A stretch of 64,000 nucleotides of DNA from SAR324 cluster bacterium (GTDB lineage Bacteria; SAR324; NAC60-12), in NCBI GenBank assembly GCA_015231885.1, contig JADGAT010000015.1, positions 1 through 64,000 on the forward strand. The letters are read 5' to 3'. A program made the position numbers and the translations under genes. Under the pieces are notes generated by a model. The model saw nothing but the letters and a program-made list of their open reading frames with translations, was not told the DNA's origin and ran no database searches. How positions within the stretch are numbered: position 1 is the stretch's first letter; every line of letters starts with the position of its first letter. Positions 32,304 through 40,941 of the stretch are shown in pieces.

Positions 32304-34328
32304 ATGAAAAATGACAATCAAAAAATCATTGTGTGGTTAATTGCAATCCTCGTTCTTACCAGCACACCATCAACTATTCAAGCATCGGGCACATTTAAGG
32401 TAGTTTTTAAAAACTGGAACAATCAGCCTTGTTCCTTAACTGGAACCGCCTATTTTAATCTTAAAAAAAACGTAACCATCGGAAAGCTCACAAGCTTATA
32501 TCATTGGCAGGCCAAGCAGACCAAAGTTCCTTATCGTATTTACCACAATCAGCAAATCCTCCACCAAAATGTTTTTAAGCGGGGCGCGTGTCATCCCAAC
32601 AAAGAAGCTTGGTGTCCTGCTGTTGATCGGATGAATCTTCGTCTAAAACCGAGTAATTACGCAGTCATGGTTCAGGTTCCTAGAATGTGCCAGAATCCGC
32701 AAAGTGGAAATAATGGGTTTTTAGAGATACGGACTGCAAAGGTGCCAAAAAAGAAAGCAACTCCTCGGGGCTCTGCAGTAAATGTAGCATTTAACAACTG
32801 GAATAGACAAAATTGTGCTGTGACCAGCATCGCCAATTTCAATTTACAAAAACCCTCCACAGTCAACAAGCTCAGCACCCTGTACTATTGGCAGGCTAAC
32901 CAGACCAGCGTGCCTTATCGGCTCTATCAAGGTCAGCAGCTCCTCTATCAAAATGCTTTCCATCGAGGGTCCTGTCACCCGACTCAAGCAACCTGGTGCC
33001 CTGCCTCAGATAAATTGAGTTTTCCTTTGCAAGCAGGAAACTATACGGTGATGGTTCAGGTGCCAAGTATTTGCCAAAACCCTCAGAGCGGCAACAATGG
33101 TTTCATTGAAGTGACAGTTGGTCCTTACCGAACTCCCTCGAAGCGTCCAAAAAACGGGCAAACCGAGGTTGTCACTCAGGTTCCTCCACCTCAAACCCCT
33201 GTTAGTTCAACAGGACAAGCACAACACCACGCATCTGCATCTCAGCAATTGCCAGCAGAACGAGCAGCAGAACAGCAACCTCAGAATATTTCACCTCAAA
33301 CTTCACCAACACCTCCTGTTGATCCGTCTCCCTCTTCTATTCCTGTCAGTCCAGGAGATATGCAGGGACAAACTGCAGAGGTTCAACAAGGGCAGGCTTC
33401 CTCTCCCTCAGCTTCTCAGTCTGCCTCAAGTGAACCACAGGGAGGATGGAATGAACCTTCTCAAACACTGCCATCGACAAAAGAGCCTAGCCAAGGAACA
33501 CAGACATCATCGGACACAGTTGCCAATAGAATTATTGATGGAAATAGGGTCAAACTGGAAAGAAAAAAAGTAAACAACAGGTACCTCAGTTTTTTAAAAG
33601 GCGAAAGCATGCCGTTCACCGGTGAATACACAACAAAACACAGCAACGGACAGCTATGGCAACAAATGTTCTTCAAGGAGGGCATCAGCGTGGGAGTTCA
33701 TAAAGCATGGCATGCAAATGGTCAGATCGAGGTAATACGGCCTTTTGTAAACGGAAAACCTGATGGTAAATACCAGTCCTTTTATGAAAACGGCCAACTC
33801 AAAAAGGAAGTTACCTATAAGGAAGGAAAACAACTCCCTCCGATCAAAGAGTTTTTTTCCAATGGTAAAATCAAAATTCAGGATGCTGCATCAGTAATGG
33901 GAAAAAGAGAAGGAGTTAAAAAAGAGTTTTACCAATCTGGAACTCTGAAAAGAGAAACCCCATACATAAATGGCAAAATAAATGGTTTAAAGAAAGAATA
34001 CTTTGAAAATGGTAAAATCAAAGAAGAAATGCCTTATGAAAACGGCAAAGGACAGGGTGATAAAAAAATTTATTATGAAAACGGACAACTGAGAGAAATT
34101 AGTCCTCGTGTCAATGGCAAAAGAGAAGGAACAGCCAAAGTTTGGAATGAGGATGGAACTCTTCGCTTTCAAGTGCCTAATAAAAATGACAAGTGGAATG
34201 GGATAATGATAAAATACGATTATAAAAACAAGATCAAAAAAGAAATTACTTACGTCAAAGGCAAAAGAAAAGGAATGGAGAAATGGTTCGATTTCAACGG
34301 AAAACTAATAAAGACTCTAACTAATTGA
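32304..34328 (+). CDS. Exported protein with two NW domains and YwqK/MORN_2-type repeats
   Basis: A 674-residue protein. The signal peptide (1-28) is followed by two tandem NW domains (about 30-145 and 158-275). Each has an Asn-Trp-Asn start, a Trp-Gln-Ala strand, paired cysteines near Gly-Ala/Ser-Cys-His-Pro and Ala-Trp-Cys-Pro-Ala, and a Cys-Gln-Asn-Pro-Gln-Ser-Gly-Asn-Asn-Gly-Phe end. A Gln/Ser/Pro linker (276-410) with Gly-Gly-Trp-Asn follows. About nine repeats of the form Tyr-x-Asn-Gly-x-Leu/Ile-Lys-x-Glu (430-670) then resemble YwqK/MORN_2 units. The repeats probably form an extended beta surface. It is expected in the periplasm or outside. GGAGG lies before ATG. Confidence 0.75.
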   Translation: MKNDNQKIIVWLIAILVLTSTPSTIQASGTFKVVFKNWNNQPCSLTGTAYFNLKKNVTIGKLTSLYHWQAKQTKVPYRIYHNQQILHQNVFKRGACHPNKEAWCPAVDRMNLRLKPSNYAVMVQVPRMCQNPQSGNNGFLEIRTAKVPKKKATPRGSAVNVAFNNWNRQNCAVTSIANFNLQKPSTVNKLSTLYYWQANQTSVPYRLYQGQQLLYQNAFHRGSCHPTQATWCPASDKLSFPLQAGNYTVMVQVPSICQNPQSGNNGFIEVTVGPYRTPSKRPKNGQTEVVTQVPPPQTPVSSTGQAQHHASASQQLPAERAAEQQPQNISPQTSPTPPVDPSPSSIPVSPGDMQGQTAEVQQGQASSPSASQSASSEPQGGWNEPSQTLPSTKEPSQGTQTSSDTVANRIIDGNRVKLERKKVNNRYLSFLKGESMPFTGEYTTKHSNGQLWQQMFFKEGISVGVHKAWHANGQIEVIRPFVNGKPDGKYQSFYENGQLKKEVTYKEGKQLPPIKEFFSNGKIKIQDAASVMGKREGVKKEFYQSGTLKRETPYINGKINGLKKEYFENGKIKEEMPYENGKGQGDKKIYYENGQLREISPRVNGKREGTAKVWNEDGTLRFQVPNKNDKWNGIMIKYDYKNKIKKEITYVKGKRKGMEKWFDFNGKLIKTLTN

Positions 34329-34414
34329 TGATTTTGAAAGTGTTTTTGTCCAGTATTGAAATAATGAAGCTAGCAAAATAAAGGCATTGATAAAAACTAA
34401 ATCAAGGAGCTCAG

Positions 34415-35554
34415 ATGAAAAAAAGCACTAAAAATAAAAAGGCTTTCTCCAAGTTATCTTTTATATTTGTTTTCTTTTTATTGGTTGTTTCGCAACCAGT
34501 TTATGGTCAATACATAGGATGCTATAAAGACAAGCCAGATAGGGATTTATCCCACCAAGCAGGTCAATACAGAGACATAACTCCCGAAGGCTGTATTTCT
34601 ATCTGTGGGAAACAAGGTTATACTTATGCGGGTACTCAAAACGGGAATCAATGCTGGTGCGGCAACAGTTATGGCAAATGGGGTAAGGCTGCCAACTGCA
34701 CAAGAAGCTGCAATGGAGATTCTAGAAAAACCTGCGGAGGTCCGTGGGCTAACAGTGTATATGCCGTTTCGGGTGCAGGACAACAACCGTCAAAATCTCA
34801 ACAACAATACAAACAACCGTCTCAAACTCAGATTTCGACAGGTCAATTTCTTGGATGCTATAAAGATGGTACAAGTCGTGACTTGCCCACCCAGGTCTCT
34901 GTGGGGGGCAAATTAAGTACTGAAAAATGTTTGTCTGCCTGTGGTAAACGAGGCTATATGTACGCTGGAACCCAAAACGGGAATCAATGCTGGTGCGGCA
35001 ATCGCTATGGAAAACTGGGGAGTGCCAATAACTGCAATAGGAAGTGTGAAGGAAATTCCAGCCAAACCTGTGGGGGACCATGGGCTAACAGTGTATATGC
35101 TGCTTCGGGTGCGGGACAGCAGGCTTCTCAAGCGGGAGCAGGACAACAGCAAACTCAGGGATGGTCCCAGCAACCTTCCTCTCAAACGTCAGGCTCCCAA
35201 ATAGTTTTCAATAACTGGAATAAATCGGGTTGCAGCATGACCGGGACTGCTAACTTTAATTTGAACAATCCAGCCCAGGTTACCAAACTCCAAAGCTGGT
35301 ACAATTGGCAAGGCAGCCAATCCACGGTCCAGTACCGACTCTATCAGAACCAACAGATCCTCTATCAAAATGTTTTAAGGAAAGGATCCTGCGATCCGTA
35401 TCAACGGGCTTGGTGCCAGGCTATCGATACCCTCAATTTGCAGCTGCAACCAGGAAACTATACAGTAATGGTTCGCATTCCAAGGATCTGCCAAAATCCA
35501 CAGAGTAGCAACAATGGTTTTATTGAAGTGCATGGCAACTCTAGTAGTTGGTGA
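34415..35554 (+). CDS. Exported protein with two WSC domains and an NW domain
   Basis: A 379-residue protein with a signal peptide (1-33). WSC domain 1 is about 34-120 and WSC domain 2 about 145-235, each beginning Gly-Cys-Tyr-Lys-Asp and containing Cys-Trp-Cys-Gly-Asn and Thr-Cys-Gly-Gly-Pro-Trp-Ala-Asn-Ser-Val-Tyr-Ala. A linker with Gln-Gly-Trp-Ser-Gln-Gln follows, then one NW domain (about 265-375). The two WSC copies share long identical stretches even at DNA level, a sign of recent duplication. Glycan binding is the likely role. AAGGAG precedes ATG. It lies in line with the other exported genes. Confidence 0.8.
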   Translation: MKKSTKNKKAFSKLSFIFVFFLLVVSQPVYGQYIGCYKDKPDRDLSHQAGQYRDITPEGCISICGKQGYTYAGTQNGNQCWCGNSYGKWGKAANCTRSCNGDSRKTCGGPWANSVYAVSGAGQQPSKSQQQYKQPSQTQISTGQFLGCYKDGTSRDLPTQVSVGGKLSTEKCLSACGKRGYMYAGTQNGNQCWCGNRYGKLGSANNCNRKCEGNSSQTCGGPWANSVYAASGAGQQASQAGAGQQQTQGWSQQPSSQTSGSQIVFNNWNKSGCSMTGTANFNLNNPAQVTKLQSWYNWQGSQSTVQYRLYQNQQILYQNVLRKGSCDPYQRAWCQAIDTLNLQLQPGNYTVMVRIPRICQNPQSSNNGFIEVHGNSSSW

Positions 35555-35582
35555 TGACTAAAAGTAGTCTCCATATCATTAG

Positions 35583-35923
35583 AGATTTGAAAATGCCATT
35601 TTGAAAAGCGCAAACCTGTTTGGGGCAATGCTGGAAAAAGCCAATTTGAAAAAACAAACCTGGAAGGGGCCAATTTAGAGATGGCTGATCTGAAGGAAGT
35701 CAATCTACAATGGTCAAATCTGGAGGGAGCTCACCTGGAAGGGGCTCAGTTAAAAGAGGCTAACCTGAAAAAAGTCAATTTACTTGCCGCCGACTTGAAA
35801 GGAGCCGTGTTGCTTGAGTCAAATTTAAAAACAGCACGTCTCAAGTATGCTAAATATTCCAATAAAACCCAATTTTCCCATGGGTTTGATCCACAAAAAC
35901 ATGGGATGATACGTGTGAAATAA
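35583..35923 (+). pseudogene. Broken pentapeptide-repeat gene
   Basis: About 110 residues of pentapeptide repeats (Ala-Asn-Leu-x-x type) can be read only by joining two frames. The break lies in a run of six A at about 35647-35652, and one more A restores the frame. An in-frame TAG lies immediately upstream (35580-35582), and no start codon or signal peptide is present, so the 5' end is also missing. From 35681 a 80-residue frame remains open. It differs from the pentapeptide blocks at 29341 and 37957 and appears to be a decaying or misread third copy. Confidence 0.6.
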
Positions 35924-35982
35924 GTAACTGATACAGCATCATTATAATATTGAATGGAGATAACGAATTGAAAGGAAAAAAG

Positions 35983-37116
35983 ATGAAAATGTTTATAAAA
36001 GTGATATTCGGAGGAATATTTTTGTATTTTGCGTTTTTTTGCTCTGTTTGCGTGGCTCAATCCATGAGGTTGGATAAAGGAGCTTTCGCTCCTGGTGAAA
36101 ACATCAGCGTTCATTTTACGGCCTCAAACAGTTTTGCTGATAATGCATGGGTCGGCATCATTCCCTCTCACATACAGCATGGGAGTGAATCCCGAAATGA
36201 TAAACACGATATGACTTATCAATATTTGAAAAAACGAACTTCTGGTACTTTGGTTTTTAAGGCACCATCCAAATCAGGTTCTTATGATTTCAGGATGCAT
36301 GACACTGATAGTAATGGCCGCGAGGTGGCTTCTGTTTCTTTTACCGTTGGCAGTTCAATGTCGACTTCCAGTGCCAATGTTGCTCCTCCGATGGGAAACA
36401 TAGGACTAAGATTGGATAAAGGATCTTTTACTCCTGGAGAAAATATTAGGGTTCATTTTACAGCCTCAAACAGTTTTGCTGATAACGCATGGGTCGGCAT
36501 CATTCCCTCTCACATACAGCATGGGAGTGAATCTCGAAATGATAAACACGATATGACTTATCAGTATTTGAAAAAACGAACTTCTGGTACTTTGGTTTTT
36601 AAGACACCATCCAAATCAGGTTCTTATGATTTCAGGATGCATGACACCGATAGCAATGGCCGTGAGGTGGCCTCTGTTTCCTTTCAAGTGGGAGGCATGG
36701 CATCTCCTCCAAATCAGCAAAATCCAGGCTGGTCTCAACCACCTCAAGCCGCTTCATCTCAAGTTGTGTTCAACAATTGGAACAAAGCTGGTTGCTCGAT
36801 GACGGGGACTGCTAATTTCAACTTGAACAGTGCTACCACTGTCACCAAACTCCAAAGCTGGTACAATTGGCAGGCCAACGAGTCTACGGTGCAGTACCGT
36901 CTCTATCATAACCAGCAGATCATCCATCAGAATGTTTTGCGTAAAGGATCATGTGATTCGTATCAGCGTTCCTGGTGTCAGGCCGTTGATACAGTAAATT
37001 TGCAGCTCCAACCGGGGAATTATAAGGTCATGACGCGAATATCTCGAATATGTCAAAATCCACAAAGCGAGAATAATGGTTTTATTGAAGTTCATGGAAG
37101 CTCTGCTGACTGGTAA
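35983..37116 (+). CDS. Exported protein with two identical-type beta domains and an NW domain
   Basis: A 377-residue protein. The signal peptide (about 1-24) is followed by two beta domains (about 27-122 and 141-235) that are almost identical: Leu-Asp-Lys-Gly, Pro-Gly-Glu-Asn-Ile, Asn-Ala-Trp-Val-Gly-Ile-Ile-Pro-Ser, and Ser-Tyr-Asp-Phe-Arg-Met-His-Asp-Thr-Asp. A linker with Pro-Gly-Trp-Ser-Gln and one NW domain (about 258-372) follow. The beta domain resembles Ig-like modules seen in many exported bacterial proteins. The duplicated DNA (36064-36350 and 36406-36691) implies recent duplication or gene conversion. The ATG at 35983 is chosen over a TTG at 35950 for its AAAGGA site and clean signal peptide. 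Confidence 0.75.
   Translation: MKMFIKVIFGGIFLYFAFFCSVCVAQSMRLDKGAFAPGENISVHFTASNSFADNAWVGIIPSHIQHGSESRNDKHDMTYQYLKKRTSGTLVFKAPSKSGSYDFRMHDTDSNGREVASVSFTVGSSMSTSSANVAPPMGNIGLRLDKGSFTPGENIRVHFTASNSFADNAWVGIIPSHIQHGSESRNDKHDMTYQYLKKRTSGTLVFKTPSKSGSYDFRMHDTDSNGREVASVSFQVGGMASPPNQQNPGWSQPPQAASSQVVFNNWNKAGCSMTGTANFNLNSATTVTKLQSWYNWQANESTVQYRLYHNQQIIHQNVLRKGSCDSYQRSWCQAVDTVNLQLQPGNYKVMTRISRICQNPQSENNGFIEVHGSSADW
36064..36350 (+). repeat. Intragenic direct repeat, copy 1
   Basis: The first of two nearly identical 287-bp units encoding a beta domain, with the same unit at 36406-36691. Most third codon positions agree, so the duplication is recent or kept alike by gene conversion. Confidence 0.85.
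36406..36691 (+). repeat. Intragenic direct repeat, copy 2
   Basis: The second copy of the beta-domain unit, offset 342 bp from the first. Unequal recombination between the copies would add or remove one domain without a frameshift. Confidence 0.85.
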
Positions 37117-37148
37117 CTATCTTGAGGTTTTATCAATAAAATATAATT

Positions 37149-37475
37149 ATGGAGAAAAGCATCGAATATGTGGTCATCTCCGGTTTAGCTGGAATAGTAT
37201 TAGCCCCCATAGTTCTTTGGATACGAAAAAAGTTGGGGTTGGGAAAATCTAAAGTGAGAGTGGTGGTGACCTGCCCACACTGTCATGCTGACATTGGACT
37301 GGACAAGTTGAGAAACTATATTTGCGGCAGCTGCAATGTGGGAGTAGCTTTTTTTAATCTGCAAACAGGAAAGCCGCACAAAGATGCGGAATTCTACGAC
37401 TGTCCCCAGTGTGGAGAATCCAATTTCAAAGGGGTGAAATTCTGTATCAAATGTGGTACAAAAACTCAGAACTGA
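37149..37475 (+). CDS. Membrane-anchored zinc-ribbon protein
   Basis: A 108-residue protein with one N-terminal membrane helix (about 8-25), a basic stop-transfer segment, and two zinc ribbons in the cytoplasm: Cys-Pro-His-Cys with Cys-Gly-Ser-Cys (about 41-61), and Cys-Pro-Gln-Cys with Cys-Ile-Lys-Cys (about 86-104). Such proteins often act as small adaptors. It sits between two exported proteins of the pentapeptide/NW group and is read in the same direction. No specific function is known. Confidence 0.7.
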   Translation: MEKSIEYVVISGLAGIVLAPIVLWIRKKLGLGKSKVRVVVTCPHCHADIGLDKLRNYICGSCNVGVAFFNLQTGKPHKDAEFYDCPQCGESNFKGVKFCIKCGTKTQN

Positions 37476-37527
37476 TGAAGAAAGAATACTTGATTCAAGA
37501 AAATAATTTATTGTTGAAGGAGGTCAA

Positions 37528-38334
37528 ATGAAAGCAATGTCGAAAAGGTTGATGTTTTTTTTGGTTGTAGTTGTTGCTGCTGTTTTATTGCCGCTGACGG
37601 CGTACGCTCAGCAGCAGACTCCAGGGTGGGATCAGTCCCCATCTCAGCAAGGCAATCAGGGCGGTTGGCAGCAACCGCCGCCTCAACAGGGCAATCAGGG
37701 TGGCTGGAATCAACAACCCCAGGGCAACCAGGGTGGTTGGCAGCAGCCACCTCCTCAACAAGGCAGTCAGGGTGGTTGGAATCAACAACCTCCTCCTCCA
37801 CAAGGCAATCAGGGTGGTTGGAATCAACAACCTCCTCCTCCACAACAAAGTGCTCAACAGCCACCTACACCTCCGCAAAAGGCTCCAAAAAAGCAAGCTG
37901 TCGTAAAGTCACCGCCTCCGCAAAAGAGTCCTCAAAAAGCTCCTTGTCAGCCTGCACCCGGAGTTGATTTGCGACATTGTAATTTTGCGGGTAAAAAACT
38001 GAACCGTGCCAACTTCAAAAATGCCCAGGTGTCCGGTGTTTCCTTCAAAAAAGCTTCCTTAGAAAAAGCCAACTTCAATGGGGCTAAGTGTCAAAATTCA
38101 AATTTTTCCCATACAAATTTAAGAAAGGCGACATTTGCGAATTCAGATTGCAGCAAGGCCAACTTCAATAAAGCAAATTTGAGGGATGTCAATTTCAAAA
38201 GGGCCAATTTGACCAGGGCTAATTTCAACAAAACGGATATCCGCAAAGCGAACTTCAAACAAGCAAGATTGACTCAGGCCAATATGCGTCCCAAGAGGGA
38301 CAAGGGGGCCAACTTTGAGAATGTAAAAAAGTAG
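37528..38334 (+). CDS. Exported pentapeptide-repeat protein with Gly-Trp/Gln-rich repeats
   Basis: A 268-residue protein. The signal peptide (1-27, ending Ala-Tyr-Ala-Gln) is followed by tandem Gln-Gly-Gly-Trp-Asn/Gln-Gln-Gln-Pro-Pro units (about 30-108), a basic Pro/Lys stretch, and a pentapeptide-repeat block (about 143-268). The block begins Pro-Gly-Val-Asp-Leu-Arg-His-Cys-Asn-Phe-Ala-Gly and closely matches the C-terminus of the J-like/PEGA protein at 27620. Pentapeptide repeats fold as a right-handed four-sided beta helix. The shared ending suggests that both proteins interact with the same partner or with each other. AAGGAGG lies four bases before ATG. Confidence 0.8.
   Translation: MKAMSKRLMFFLVVVVAAVLLPLTAYAQQQTPGWDQSPSQQGNQGGWQQPPPQQGNQGGWNQQPQGNQGGWQQPPPQQGSQGGWNQQPPPPQGNQGGWNQQPPPPQQSAQQPPTPPQKAPKKQAVVKSPPPQKSPQKAPCQPAPGVDLRHCNFAGKKLNRANFKNAQVSGVSFKKASLEKANFNGAKCQNSNFSHTNLRKATFANSDCSKANFNKANLRDVNFKRANLTRANFNKTDIRKANFKQARLTQANMRPKRDKGANFENVKK
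37617..37850 (+). repeat. Tandem Gly-Trp/Gln-coding repeat
   Basis: Units of about 27-39 bp with the core CAGGGTGGTTGGAATCAACA are repeated about six times in frame. Copy number variation is likely. Confidence 0.7.
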
Positions 38335-38364
38335 AGTACATAGCTTTGAAGCCGCCGGAGAGTT

Positions 38365-38646
38365 ATGATAAAGTTTTTTGTAGTTCTAGCAGCAATTGCT
38401 AATGCTATTATGATTACTGTGGGAATTGCCTTTGTTGTTACCGGGGTACAGTTGCTAATTGGTGTGATTCTAGTTGTTGCCGGGATTCCCCTCATATTTT
38501 TGCTTCGTAAAAAGTTCATGGAACTCAATCAAAGGCCTGCCGATTTCAATGAAGCTGTAGGAAATGTGGTTGCTGTGGGAACGCAAACGTTAGGAGAATC
38601 GACAGTTACTGATAGCGTTGATGTAGATTGCGGTGGCATTGATTGA
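38365..38646 (+). CDS. Hypothetical small membrane protein
   Basis: A 93-residue protein with two adjacent hydrophobic helices (about 2-24 and 28-46) followed by a polar tail with several Thr and Val. It begins 30 bases after the pentapeptide gene and has GGAG near the start. It is the last gene of the rightward envelope cluster. No family was recognised. Confidence 0.55.
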   Translation: MIKFFVVLAAIANAIMITVGIAFVVTGVQLLIGVILVVAGIPLIFLLRKKFMELNQRPADFNEAVGNVVAVGTQTLGESTVTDSVDVDCGGID

Positions 38647-38901
38647 CATGGTTTTTTTCTTTTGTGCTTATTTGGTGCCACTTTCTTTCCTAACAGGCAA
38701 GTGACACCAATGGCACCATGTGTTTCTCCAAGCAAAAAAAGGAAAATTTTCTACACCATAACCACAAGAGTAGATAAAATCTCTTCCTTCTTCAAAACTT
38801 TGTTAACAGCCCCCCTTTAAACACTTGACATCAACCCTCGCTAAAGCAAAAATTGACACAAGACGGTTCAAACAATAATTTCCTCCAAACAATAAACAAA
38901 C

Positions 38902-40941
38902 ATGACTACAGAAACACGAAAAACCATTTGTCCCTTGGATTGCCCTGATGCCTGCGGGATGATAGCTACCCTGGAAAACGGAATCATTACTAAGGTAACG
39001 GGTGATCCCGATCATCCCATCACACAAGGTTTTTTATGCCACAAAGTACAAACTTATCATCACCGGATCCAGTCTGCTGACCGAGTGTTGCACCCACAGC
39101 ACCGAGTTGGCAAAAAAGGAGAGGGACAATTTGGACAAATTTCCTGGGATGACGCATGGCAAATTTTAACAGAACAGCTGACGAACATTAAAAAAAAATA
39201 TGGTGGAGAAGCATTACTACCTTACTCCTATGCCGGCAACATGGGAATGATCAACCGCCCTGCCGGCTATCCTTTCTTCCATAAATATGGGGCATCGCAA
39301 TTGCTGCAGACTATTTGTTCTGCAGCAGCCAAAGAAGGCTGGAGCCTTCACTATGGAGCCAAACCAGGCAGTCCCCCCGAAAAAGCAGCTGATGCAGATC
39401 TAATCATTGCCTGGGGTATCAGTGCCAAAGTCACCAACATCCATTTCATGCCTTTTGTCCAAAAAGCAAAACGCCGTGGAGCCAAACTCATTGTGATTGA
39501 CCCTTATCTCAATTCCACCGCAAAATCTGCAGATGTTTACTACCCTGTCACCCCAGGTGGCGATACGGCACTCGCTCTGGGCATGCTGAAACATTGTATG
39601 GAAAATGGCCTGATTGATCAAAATTTTATTGGGCAATATACCGATGGTTTTGAAGAGTTCGCCGATTATCTGGAATCAAAAACGCTTGAAGAATTTGCCA
39701 CAATTTCTGGGCTAACTGCTGCACAAATTCAGGAGTTGGCCACCCTGATTGGGCAAACAAAAAAAACATTCATTCGCATTGGCATTGGCCTGACCCGCAA
39801 TACACAAGGTGCCATGTCCGTCCGTGCCATTACCTGTTTTTCTGCAGCAATGGGATTGTTCAATGGAATAGAAGGAAGGGGGGCCTTGCTGCAGAGCGGA
39901 GCATTTTCCGGTGACACACATTTACTGAGCTATCCTTCCCTGATGGAAGCTCCAACCAGAGCAGTGAACATGGTACAGCTCGGTCATGCACTGACCGAAC
40001 TGTCTCCACCAGTCAAAGGCTTATTTGTTTACAACAGTAATCCACTGAGTATCGCACCTGATACAACCCGTGTTAAAGCAGGCCTGGAACGAGAAGACCT
40101 GTTTACCGTCGTTCATGAACAATTTCTCACTCCTACAGCACGCTATGCAGACCTGCTTCTTCCAGCCACGACCTCTTTTGAAAATCATGATCTGTATACA
40201 GGCTATGGGCATTTTTATATGGGCAGAGTCGATCCTGTGATTCCTCCTCAAGGAGAAGCTGTCAGCAATTTTGATTTGTTTCAAACATTAGCACAGAAAA
40301 TGGGATATACCGATGCTCCCTTCCTCCAAACCATTGACGATCGGATTGAGAGCTATGCTGCCAGTATAAAAGAAATTCCTGAGAAACAGAAAAAAGAGGG
40401 CCTTGTTTCAGGAGAGATCATTCGATCTGATATAATCAACCACGGAGGTGACTTTTCTCAATTCGGGCAATACCGTTTTAATTTTTCTGTGAAGTCTAGA
40501 GATCCAAATATCCCTCGTATTCCCTGCATATTGCCCAGGCACGAATTCGACGACCCTAATCTGAAGAGCCGCTATCCCTTTCAATTGATCACTCCACCGA
40601 TGAAAGACATGCTCAATTCCACCTTTGGAGAGCGCTATTGCAATGAGGCAGGAACACTCATGATCCATCCGCTGGATGCAGAAGCACACAGTATTCAGGA
40701 AGGAATGCTTATTGAAGTTTTTAATGGGCGTGGGCGAAATATCCGAAAAGCTGCAATTTCTACAAATACACAACCCGGGTTGCTCATACTGGAAGGAATT
40801 TACTGGGAAAACGAATCGTCCCAGATGACCAGTGTCAATGAACTGACTTCCCAACAAACAACGGACCTGGGAGGAGGGGGGACCTTTCATGAGGCACGTG
40901 TCAACATTCGGAAGGTATTGGCAAAGGAAGATATTTTATGA
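38902..40941 (+). CDS. Molybdopterin-dependent oxidoreductase with N-terminal [4Fe-4S] site
   Basis: A 679-residue member of the DMSO-reductase superfamily. Cys-Pro-Leu-Asp-Cys-Pro-Asp-Ala-Cys near residue 10, with Phe-Leu-Cys near 46, forms the [4Fe-4S] site. The molybdopterin guanine dinucleotide domains follow, with Val-Ile-Asp-Pro-Tyr-Leu-Asn-Ser-Thr-Ala near 197 and Ala-Arg-Tyr-Ala-Asp-Leu-Leu-Leu-Pro-Ala-Thr-Thr near 413. The C-terminal domain (about 555-675) is present. No Tat signal is seen, so it is probably cytoplasmic. The physiological substrate is unknown. It depends on the cofactor made by MoeA and MoaC, and its stop overlaps the rsgA start by four bases. Confidence 0.88.
   Translation: MTTETRKTICPLDCPDACGMIATLENGIITKVTGDPDHPITQGFLCHKVQTYHHRIQSADRVLHPQHRVGKKGEGQFGQISWDDAWQILTEQLTNIKKKYGGEALLPYSYAGNMGMINRPAGYPFFHKYGASQLLQTICSAAAKEGWSLHYGAKPGSPPEKAADADLIIAWGISAKVTNIHFMPFVQKAKRRGAKLIVIDPYLNSTAKSADVYYPVTPGGDTALALGMLKHCMENGLIDQNFIGQYTDGFEEFADYLESKTLEEFATISGLTAAQIQELATLIGQTKKTFIRIGIGLTRNTQGAMSVRAITCFSAAMGLFNGIEGRGALLQSGAFSGDTHLLSYPSLMEAPTRAVNMVQLGHALTELSPPVKGLFVYNSNPLSIAPDTTRVKAGLEREDLFTVVHEQFLTPTARYADLLLPATTSFENHDLYTGYGHFYMGRVDPVIPPQGEAVSNFDLFQTLAQKMGYTDAPFLQTIDDRIESYAASIKEIPEKQKKEGLVSGEIIRSDIINHGGDFSQFGQYRFNFSVKSRDPNIPRIPCILPRHEFDDPNLKSRYPFQLITPPMKDMLNSTFGERYCNEAGTLMIHPLDAEAHSIQEGMLIEVFNGRGRNIRKAAISTNTQPGLLILEGIYWENESSQMTSVNELTSQQTTDLGGGGTFHEARVNIRKVLAKEDIL

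Noticed and set aside
37600..37860. CRISPR array
   Set aside because: The repeats are contiguous, coding, and have no unique spacers. No other regularly spaced repeats were noticed in the window.
37508..37967. Repetitive frames on both strands over the Gly-Trp repeats
   Set aside because: They mirror the tandem DNA repeat; only the frame with signal peptide, ribosome site and pentapeptide block is credible.
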